Shown piece after piece: positions 7,400 through 13,088 of a DNA stretch of 18,424 nucleotides (position 1 is the first letter of the stretch; each line of letters begins with the position of its first letter). The stretch covers positions 1 to 18,424 of the forward strand of contig JACKKN010000030.1 in assembly GCA_024236415.1 (NCBI GenBank), written 5' to 3'. The position numbers and the translations under genes were made by a program. Below the pieces are notes generated by a model, which worked only from the letters and a program-made list of their open reading frames with translations, had not been told where the DNA came from and made no database searches. This DNA is from Hyphomicrobiales bacterium (GTDB lineage: Bacteria > Pseudomonadota > Alphaproteobacteria > Rhodospirillales > JACKKN01).

Positions 7400-8295
7400 G
7401 GCGCCGCCGGGCCTGGTTGGCCACGCTGGCCACGCTGCTGCTGGCCGGCTGCGTGACCGGCGGCAACGGCGGCCAGCGCCTGCAGGTGATCAGCGGCGCC
7501 GACAGCGCCATCCTGTTCGCCGACCCGGACCTGGCCGGCCTGTCCCCCACCCACTGGCGCATCGAGCCGTCGGACCGCGCCTTCACCTCGTACGTAGCCC
7601 TGTGGCGGCCGCGGCGCGGGCAGTTCCCCCAGGCCCGGGTGGAGTTCGTGCGCCTGCGCCCGGGCTACCGCTTCCGCAGCAACAGCCGGGTCGAGCAGTT
7701 CCTGTCCCGCCTGCACTTCGGCGCCGCCGAGCCGCGCCTGGTCGACGGCGCCCGGGTGCTGCGCAACGACATCGGCTACGTGCAGTACCACCGCTTCGCC
7801 CTGGAAAAGGTGCCCTGCGTCGGCTTCCTGCAGGACTGGCGCGACCCGGCCGAACAGACGGTGCGGCGCATCAGCGGCTATTACTGCGACCGCGACGGCG
7901 GCGACCTGGGCGAGGCGCGGATCAAGCGCATCGCCGGCGGCGTCCGCCTGCGCGGCGGCCAGGGGCAGCGCGACCAGGCCCCCGCCGACGAGCACCCCCT
8001 GACCGCGGCCTGGGACACCCTGGGCCAGGGCCTGACGGGAATCGCCCTGGTGGACGGCGACGGGCGCCCGCGACGGGCCTGGTTCCCCCTGCCCGGAGAG
8101 GCCGGCGAATGCCGCGGCGACGGGTCGGCGGCGGGCGCCGAGGGCGGCGGCGCCGGATCGCTGGAGGTGTTCTGCACCAACGGGCGCCGCGCCCGGCTGA
8201 CCCTGCGCCGCGACGATGCGGGTGGCGGCGGCGGGTGGCGGGCCGAGGGCCGGGACGGCGACGGCAACCGGGTGACCCTGGCCGTGACGCCCTGA
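7396..8295 (+). CDS. Lipoprotein of unknown function
   Basis: A 299-residue protein beginning with four arginines, a short hydrophobic stretch and the lipobox LAGC (Cys19). It should therefore be anchored in the envelope like its upstream neighbour. Two pairs of further cysteines, 141 (VPCVGF) and 164 (GYYCDRD), and 239 and 260, could form disulfides in the periplasm. The N-terminal two thirds are mixed alpha/beta with many aromatic residues; the last hundred residues are glycine/aspartate-rich and beta-looking. I recognise no family. The ATG at 7396 overlaps the upstream TGA by 4 bp (ATGA), indicating coupled translation and probably a shared function with the DUF2927-like lipoprotein. A hairpin and an AT-rich island follow the stop. 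Confidence 0.8.
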   Translation: MRRRRAWLATLATLLLAGCVTGGNGGQRLQVISGADSAILFADPDLAGLSPTHWRIEPSDRAFTSYVALWRPRRGQFPQARVEFVRLRPGYRFRSNSRVEQFLSRLHFGAAEPRLVDGARVLRNDIGYVQYHRFALEKVPCVGFLQDWRDPAEQTVRRISGYYCDRDGGDLGEARIKRIAGGVRLRGGQGQRDQAPADEHPLTAAWDTLGQGLTGIALVDGDGRPRRAWFPLPGEAGECRGDGSAAGAEGGGAGSLEVFCTNGRRARLTLRRDDAGGGGGWRAEGRDGDGNRVTLAVTP

Positions 8296-8311
8296 CCCTG
8301 ACGCCCTGGCC

Positions 8312-8329
8312 GGCGGCCCGCTTGCCGCC
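8312..8329 (+). terminator. Hairpin after the lipoprotein pair
   Basis: A 6-bp GC stem GGCGGC / GCCGCC with a 6-nt loop lies 17 nt after the stop at 8295. An AT-rich run (ATAAAATTTTAT, 8334-8345) follows, but not a pure T-tract. It is a plausible termination point separating the lipoprotein operon from the next promoter. Confidence 0.45.
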
Positions 8330-8333
8330 ATCC

Positions 8334-8429
8334 ATAAAATTTTATTCAAATATAGACTAAATAAAAAAAATTGAACTCGGCAGTTGATATTGAGATAATA
8401 GAGTATAAATCAAACAAAATACACACCCG
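8334..8429. other. AT-rich intergenic island with A-tract
   Basis: About 78 percent A+T over roughly 95 bp, in a region that is otherwise strongly GC-rich. It contains a perfect 12-bp palindrome ATAAAATTTTAT (8334-8345) and an eight-A run (8363-8370). Such a segment is likely curved and could bind a nucleoid protein or silencer. It carries the promoter described separately. Confidence 0.7.
8371..8399 (+). promoter_or_regulatory. Sigma-70-like promoter for the small membrane protein gene
   Basis: TTGAAC (8371-8376), a 17-bp spacer and GATAAT (8394-8399) form the best promoter match in the window. An A-tract lies directly upstream and could serve as an UP-like element. It would give a leader of about 60 nt before the gene at 8466. 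A second -10-like TATAAA lies at 8404-8409. Confidence 0.55.
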
Positions 8430-8465
8430 GAGCCGGCGCGGGACAGAATCGAGGGATTCTTGGCC

Positions 8466-8672
8466 ATGAAGTCCAAGACCACGCGCGGGCAACGCATGCC
8501 CCCGAAACGGCCATCCTTCCAGGCGGCCCTGGCCCTGTGGATCAGCCTTTCCTTCGTCGGCTGGCTGCTCATCGTCGGGCTGGCCTCGGTCCTCGCGCCG
8601 GCCGACGACCGCTACTGGGCCATCGAGGATCCGCCCGGCGTCGACGTGGCGCCGGCCTCGGGTCCCGATTGA
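8466..8672 (+). CDS. Small single-pass membrane protein
   Basis: A 68-residue protein not recognised as a known family. Residues 1-18 are basic (KSKTTRGQR, PPKRP). Residues about 20-44 form one hydrophobic transmembrane helix (ALALWISLSFVGWLLIVGLA). The tail 45-68 is acidic and proline-rich and should lie in the periplasm by the positive-inside rule. A GAGGG site lies 10 nt before ATG 8466; a TTG at 8460 is closer to that site and would add two residues. It follows a good promoter in the AT-rich island. The next gene is 61 bp downstream on the same strand, so the two may be co-transcribed. Coding status rests on the promoter, ribosome site and sensible topology. Confidence 0.65.
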   Translation: MKSKTTRGQRMPPKRPSFQAALALWISLSFVGWLLIVGLASVLAPADDRYWAIEDPPGVDVAPASGPD

Positions 8673-8733
8673 CAGGTCCGGGGACCGGCCGCCAAACTCC
8701 CCCGCCGGCAATCCAGAAAGAAGGCGGGAGGAC

Positions 8734-9858
8734 ATGGCGGAGACCGTCGACAGCGTGGTGATCGGTGCCGGAGTGGTGGGCCTGGCGGTGGCCCGGGCCC
8801 TGGCCCGCGCCGGCCGCGAGGTGGTGATCCTGGAATCCGAGCCGGCCTTCGGCAGCGGCGTCAGCTCGCGCAACAGCGAGGTCATCCACGCCGGCATCTA
8901 CTACCCCCAGGGCAGCCTGAAGGCCCGCGCCTGCGTTGCCGGGCGCGACATGATGTACGACTTCTGCGCCAGCCACGGGGTCGCCCACCGCCGCTGCGGC
9001 AAGCTGATCGTGGCCACCGACGAGGCCCAGCTTCCGGTGCTGGACGACCTGGCGGCCAAGGCCCGGGCCAACGGGGTCGGCGACCTGGAATTCCTGGACG
9101 GGCCCGCGGCGCGGGCCCTGGAGCCGGCCCTGCGCGCCGCCGGGGCGCTGCTGTCCCCGTCCACCGGCATCGTCGACAGCCACGGCCTGATGCTGGCCCT
9201 GCTGGGCGACGCCGAGGCCGCCGGCGCGGTGCTGGCCCTGTCCTGCCCGGTGGTCGGCGGCGCGGCGCGGCCGGGCGGCGGCTTCGTCCTGCGCACCGGC
9301 GGCGCCGAGCCCATGGAGCTGCACTGCGCCCAGGTGGTCAACAGCGCCGGCCTGGGGGCGCAGCGGGTGGCCCTGGCCCTGGACGGCCTGGCGCCCGAGA
9401 CCGTGCCGCCGCTGCACTACGCCAAGGGCAACTACTTCGTGCTCGCCGGGCGGGCGCCCTTCGACCACCTGATCTATCCGGTGCCCGAGGCCGCCGGCCT
9501 GGGCGTGCACCTGACGCTGGACCTGGGCGGCCAGGCCAAGTTCGGCCCCGACGTGGAGTGGCTGGACGGCCCCGGCTACGACTTCGACGTGGACCCGCGC
9601 CGCGGCGACTCCTTCTACGCCGCCGTGCGCGCCTACTGGCCGGCCCTGCCCGACGGCGCCCTGCAGCCGGGATACGCCGGCATGCGGCCCAAGCTGCAGG
9701 CCCGCGGCGGGCCGGCCGGGGATTTCGTGGTCATGGGCGCCGAGGGCCACGGCCTGCCCGGCCTGGTCAACCTGTTCGGCATCGAGTCCCCGGGCCTGAC
9801 CGCCAGCCTGGCCATCGCCGACCTGGTGCTGGCCGAGCTGGTGCGGGACAGGCTGTGA
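8734..9858 (+). CDS. FAD-dependent oxidoreductase, L-2-hydroxyglutarate oxidase type
   Basis: Flavoprotein of the D-amino-acid oxidase superfamily, 374 residues. The FAD Rossmann motif VVIGAGVVGLAVA has GxGxxG at 11-16, and Glu34 in VVILESE is placed to bind the adenosine ribose. The segment NSEVIHAGIYYPQGSLKA (about 49-66) corresponds closely to the NSGVIHAGVYYTPGSLKA block of E. coli LhgO and of L-2-hydroxyglutarate dehydrogenases. A CGKLIVAT strand follows as in those enzymes. The C-terminus (VMGAEGHGLPGLVNLFGIES) is the usual flavin-pyrimidine binding end. The likely reaction is oxidation of a 2-hydroxy acid with electrons passed to O2 or quinone; the exact substrate is inferred. It is shorter than E. 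coli LhgO (about 420), fitting a separate subgroup. A GGGAGGAC site precedes ATG 8734. Confidence 0.88.
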   Translation: MAETVDSVVIGAGVVGLAVARALARAGREVVILESEPAFGSGVSSRNSEVIHAGIYYPQGSLKARACVAGRDMMYDFCASHGVAHRRCGKLIVATDEAQLPVLDDLAAKARANGVGDLEFLDGPAARALEPALRAAGALLSPSTGIVDSHGLMLALLGDAEAAGAVLALSCPVVGGAARPGGGFVLRTGGAEPMELHCAQVVNSAGLGAQRVALALDGLAPETVPPLHYAKGNYFVLAGRAPFDHLIYPVPEAAGLGVHLTLDLGGQAKFGPDVEWLDGPGYDFDVDPRRGDSFYAAVRAYWPALPDGALQPGYAGMRPKLQARGGPAGDFVVMGAEGHGLPGLVNLFGIESPGLTASLAIADLVLAELVRDRL

Positions 9859-9923
9859 CCTTCACCATTTCTCAACCCCGGGGGCCTAGTCTGGGGCGCC
9901 GAACTGGTGAGGAATTGCCGACC

Positions 9924-11000
9924 TTGCACCGACCGATCTGCATTGCCCTGGGCGCCCTTGTGCTGACCCTGCACGGGGCCTGGGCCCAGCAGCCGGGCCA
10001 GGTGCGCCGCAACCTGGAGCCGGTGGCGCCGCCCGCGGCCGAGGAGCCGGCGGCGCCGGCCCCGGTGCTGGACCTGCGCGAGGAGATGCGCAAGCTGGTG
10101 GCCGGCATCGCCGGGTTCGCGCGCCGCCACAAGCCCGACTTCGTGGTGGTTGTGGCCGGCGTGCCCGACCTGCTGGTCAAGGACGGCGAGACCGAGGACC
10201 AGCGCCCGCCGGCGCGGGCCTACATGCGCTCCATCGACGGCATCCTGCTGGACGGCCTGTTCTTCGGCCCCAAGGCCCTGGACGAGCCGCCGGCCGAGGA
10301 GCGGCAGCAGCGCATGCTGGCCCTGGCCGGGATCGCCAGGGAAAACGGCCTCAAGGTCCTGGTCATGGACTACGCCAAGGAACGCGACCACATCCGCACG
10401 TCGTTCCGCGACAACGCCAAGCTGGGCTTCGTCTCGTTCGCCGCCCCGGCGCCGGTCGAGCGCCTGAACCGCCTGCCCGGGTACTGGAAGACCCCCTGGG
10501 GCAACAACGCCGACAGCGTGGTCTCCCTGCCCGACGTGCGCAACTTCGTCTACCTGGCCGACTCGTCGCCCTTCGGCCGCCCCGACGAGTTCGCCCTGGC
10601 CATGCACGAGACCAACTTCGACATGGTGGTGGTGGACGTGTTCCACGGCCGCAAGCCGCTGGACAAGCGGGCGGTGGACACCCTGCGCTACAAGAAGATG
10701 GGCAGCCGGCGGCTGGCCCTGGCCCGGGTCAACGTGGGCACGGCGGCCAGCTACCACTACTACTGGAAGGACGGCTGGCGCGAGGGCGCCCCGGACTGGA
10801 TCGCCGCCCCCATCCCCACCGACCCGGACCGCTACTACGTCAAGTACTGGGACCCGGAATGGCAGAAGATCCTGTTCGGCGGCACCGACTCGTTCGTCTA
10901 CGGGGTGGTCCGCCAGGGCTACGACGGCATGGTGCTGACCGGGCTCGAATCCGTGTTCTTTTTCGAGGGCGGCCAGGAAGCCGTCGCCGAACGCCGCTAA
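9924..11000 (+). CDS. Exported TM1410/GH114-like protein with swapped halves
   Basis: A 358-residue secreted protein. From the TTG at 9924 it has a clean signal peptide (MHRPICIALGALVLTLHGAWA, then QQ), preceded by a GGTGAGGA site. A GTG at 9855, overlapping the upstream TGA, is an alternative start that would bury the signal. Residues about 50-185 (REEMRKLVAGIAGFARRHKP, SIDGILLDGLFFG, LKVLVMDY) match the second half of MJ1477/TM1410 putative glycoside hydrolases. Residues about 205-348 (RVNVGTAASYHYYWKDGW, YYVKYWDPEWQKIL, QGYDGMVLTGLESV) match the first half. The order is therefore reversed compared with Thermotoga TM1410 as I recall it. Conserved acidic and QN residues of the family are replaced, so catalysis is doubtful. 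A role in extracellular polysaccharide is only a guess. A REP-like repeat follows the stop. Confidence 0.85.
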   Translation: MHRPICIALGALVLTLHGAWAQQPGQVRRNLEPVAPPAAEEPAAPAPVLDLREEMRKLVAGIAGFARRHKPDFVVVVAGVPDLLVKDGETEDQRPPARAYMRSIDGILLDGLFFGPKALDEPPAEERQQRMLALAGIARENGLKVLVMDYAKERDHIRTSFRDNAKLGFVSFAAPAPVERLNRLPGYWKTPWGNNADSVVSLPDVRNFVYLADSSPFGRPDEFALAMHETNFDMVVVDVFHGRKPLDKRAVDTLRYKKMGSRRLALARVNVGTAASYHYYWKDGWREGAPDWIAAPIPTDPDRYYVKYWDPEWQKILFGGTDSFVYGVVRQGYDGMVLTGLESVFFFEGGQEAVAERR

Positions 11001-11004
11001 CAAA

Positions 11005-11036
11005 AAAAGGTGCCAAAAAGGTGCCAGGCACCTTTT
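11005..11036 (+). repeat. REP-like palindrome, left unit
   Basis: AAAAGGTGCC, then AAAA and a perfect odd palindrome AAAAGGTGCC-A-GGCACCTTTT (11016-11036). Together with 11071-11102 it forms an imperfect inverted repeat, 30 of 32 positions matching, around a 34-bp spacer. Palindromes built on GGTGCC(A/T)GGCACC are, as I recall, scattered intergenically in many proteobacteria. The unit begins 4 bp after the stop at 11000 and, with its T-run, may also terminate transcription. Confidence 0.8.
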
Positions 11037-11070
11037 AATATTTCAAAAACCTCCATGAATTCGTAAGAAT

Positions 11071-11102
11071 AAAAGGTGCCTGGCACCTTTTTGGTGCCTT
11101 TT
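11071..11102 (-). repeat. REP-like palindrome, right unit
   Basis: AAAAGGTGCC-T-GGCACCTTTT (11071-11091), then an extra GGTGCCTTTT half. It is the inverted partner of 11005-11036 except that the outer half-site is in direct orientation (GGTGCC instead of GGCACC). The two inner palindromes can pair into a stem of more than 20 bp with the 34-nt spacer as loop. Confidence 0.8.
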
Positions 11103-11175
11103 CCGGGTGGGGCGGTGGGCGGACGGGCGATGGCGGGGGTTGCAATCGGGGGCCGGTTGCGACACACCTGGGGCC

Positions 11176-11880
11176 ATGGACGAGACCGACAAGTTCCTGG
11201 GCGTGCTGGTGCCGCACCGCTACCCCCGCGAGGCCGGCGGCGAGGCGGTGGAGGTCGAGGACTACGCCCTGCGCATCCCCCTGGACGACATGCCCTGGCC
11301 GCCCTACATGGTCGAGGACTGCGAGCCCGAGGCCCGCGAGGCCGCCTTCGTCGACTACATCCGGCCCTTCATCGTGCGCGCCCGCGACGGCGCCAACGAC
11401 GAGGACGTCAGCGTCGGCGCCTTCATGAACTTCGCCGACGGCGCCGCGTACCTGTGCTTCAAGCAGGTCTACGTGGGCGACCTGGAATACCCCACCCTGC
11501 GCGACCTGGACGACAGCGGCGACCTGGCGCGCCTGCCCGGCAACGTGCGCAGCAAACTGGCCGAGCTGCTGCGCTATTTCGAGAGCTGCGTGTTCGACGC
11601 CGTGCGCGCCGCCAACGAGGCGCCGGGCCCGCGCCACGCCTGGCTGCCCGAGCCCTACCGCGCCTTCGCCGACTTCTACGACGACGCCGCCTACGCCGAC
11701 TGGTCGGACCTGCACTGGTTCGCCTTCGAGAACCGGCCCGACCTGCTGTCCTGGCTGGCGGCCCAGGACTTCGCCGGCCGCGCCGCCTGGCACCTGCACC
11801 CCTGCATCGGCGCCCTGGTCATCGCCTTCGAGAGCCCGGCCGACGCCGAAACCTTCCAGGCCACCTGGGGCGGCGCCTAG
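11176..11880 (+). CDS. Acidic cytosolic protein of unknown function
   Basis: A 234-residue, strongly acidic protein without signal peptide or membrane segment; I recognise no family. It is rich in Asp/Glu and aromatic residues (DYALRIPLDDMPWPPYMVED, 29-48; ADFYDDAAYADWSDLHWFAF, 165-184). It looks like a compact alpha/beta protein. Single cysteines at 49, 94, 138 and 210 show no metal-binding spacing. The ATG at 11176 is chosen because residues from an upstream in-frame start (11107) would be encoded by the edge of the REP-like repeat and are low-complexity. Codon bias with G/C in third positions matches true genes nearby. It stands between the REP-like element and the exported caspase-like gene, with no sign of an operon. 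Confidence 0.75.
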   Translation: MDETDKFLGVLVPHRYPREAGGEAVEVEDYALRIPLDDMPWPPYMVEDCEPEAREAAFVDYIRPFIVRARDGANDEDVSVGAFMNFADGAAYLCFKQVYVGDLEYPTLRDLDDSGDLARLPGNVRSKLAELLRYFESCVFDAVRAANEAPGPRHAWLPEPYRAFADFYDDAAYADWSDLHWFAFENRPDLLSWLAAQDFAGRAAWHLHPCIGALVIAFESPADAETFQATWGGA

Positions 11881-12046
11881 CAGGCATTCCCGGTTCGCGT
11901 TTCAAAACGCCCCCGGCGTTCCCGTATCATGGATGTCGGGCTCCCGCGCGGAGTCCGCGAACCAACAACGCACAGCCCGGCCGCCGCACCGCGGTTCGCC
12001 GGCAAAGGCATGTGGGCGTGGTGCCGGCCGGAGGAGGTTCCCGGCG

Positions 12047-13039
12047 ATGGCACCGCTCACCCGTTTCACCCCTGCACCGATTCCCGGCGTCCGCGCCGTG
12101 CTGGCCCTGGCGGGGTTCCTGGCCGTGGCCCTGCTGGCGGCGGCGGCGGCGGCCGCGCCCAAGATCGCCGTGATCCTCATCGACCCCGACGTGTCCAGCT
12201 ATGAGCGCGCGTTCCAGGAGCCGCGCATCATCCACGAGCGCATGTACTACGAGAACCTGGGCTACCGGGTGGCCTACCAGGAGGCCAACGTGAAGGTCAT
12301 GGTCTCGGCGATCATGGACAAGCGGGTCGAGGCGATCTCGTTCTTCGGCCACGGCATGGACCCGAGCCAGGCCGGCGCCCAGTCGTCGATCCTGAAGCTG
12401 CCCGCCGCCACCTGGCGCCAGACGGTGTTCGGTGCCCTGCTGCGGCACTACCGCAAGGGCGGCTATCCGCAGCAGATGAGCTTCCAGATGGCCAGCAAGG
12501 GAGCGCAGAACTTCGGCTTCCAGGTGGTGCGCAACCATTCCTGTTCGTCGCTGATCGACACCGACATCGCGCGCCAGTTCGTGCGCCCGGGCGGCTCCTA
12601 CTTCGGGGCCCGGTCCAGCTATGCCCCCTGCCCCACGCCCATGGCCCTGCTGAGCGACGTGAGCTGGCGCCTGACCGAATACCGGGTGCCGCCGGGCGAG
12701 ATCGGGTGCGGCGTCAAGACCGAGCACAACTTCCGCCAGCTGCTGGCGCGCGACCTGTACCGCGACTACTACAACGGCCGCTGGGACAAGAAGTACAAGC
12801 AGAACGACGTGCGCACGTCGGACATCTACAAGGACCTGCGCGACCAGGTCATCAACGCCAACTACGGCCACATCCACTACGCCGGCAACATCGCCATCTG
12901 GAAACAGCGCCTGGCCTGCATGGACGGCTGCATCATGTCCACGCCGCACGACCTGCAGGTCAATCGCCAGGCCAGCGCCGCCTACAAGGCCTGCCTGAAG
13001 GACTGCGCGGCCAAGCACAAGTACTTGAAGTGCCCGTAG
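12047..13039 (+). CDS. Exported protein with possible caspase-like (clan CD) fold
   Basis: A 330-residue protein starting at the ATG behind a perfect GAGGAGG site (12031-12037). The signal peptide has Arg6 and Arg16, a hydrophobic core and a seven-alanine run, with cleavage expected after residue 37. The mature start PKIAVILIDPD, the helix-like region and LGYRVAYQEANVKVMV, then VEAISFFGHGMD (95-105), read like the caspase/clan CD p20 core. In that core a strand ends in a His-Gly motif (here His102). A second strand ends FQVVRNHSCSS (158-168) with Cys166 where the nucleophile would sit. The C-terminal third is cysteine-rich (195, 221, 291, 295, 316, 320, 329), suited to disulfides in the periplasm. 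No family name is recognised, and peptidase activity is inference. The longer in-frame start at 11933 would lack a signal peptide at the N-terminus. Confidence 0.82.
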   Translation: MAPLTRFTPAPIPGVRAVLALAGFLAVALLAAAAAAAPKIAVILIDPDVSSYERAFQEPRIIHERMYYENLGYRVAYQEANVKVMVSAIMDKRVEAISFFGHGMDPSQAGAQSSILKLPAATWRQTVFGALLRHYRKGGYPQQMSFQMASKGAQNFGFQVVRNHSCSSLIDTDIARQFVRPGGSYFGARSSYAPCPTPMALLSDVSWRLTEYRVPPGEIGCGVKTEHNFRQLLARDLYRDYYNGRWDKKYKQNDVRTSDIYKDLRDQVINANYGHIHYAGNIAIWKQRLACMDGCIMSTPHDLQVNRQASAAYKACLKDCAAKHKYLKCP

Positions 13040-13066
13040 GAGAAACGCCCACAGGCGAAGTCCCCG

Positions 13067-13081
13067 CGGGCGTGACGCCCG
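13067..13081. terminator. Hairpin between convergent genes
   Basis: CGGGCGT-G-ACGCCCG is a perfect 7-bp odd palindrome in the 49-bp gap between the convergent exported-protein gene and fadH. The position suits bidirectional termination, but there is no T-run on either strand. Confidence 0.3.
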
Positions 13082-13088
13082 TCGCGGC

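Noticed and set aside
9855..9923. GTG start at 9855 for the permuted barrel gene
   Set aside because: It overlaps the upstream TGA in an attractive way, but would put 23 polar residues before the signal peptide. The TTG at 9924 has a GGTGAGGA site and gives a clean signal. The GTG is kept only as an alternative.
11005..11102. CRISPR repeats
   Set aside because: Only two units, inverted rather than direct, with no array of spacers and no cas genes.
11933..12046. Upstream start for the caspase-like gene
   Set aside because: It would place 38 Arg-rich residues before an obvious signal peptide. The GAGGAGG at 12031-12037 points to ATG 12047.
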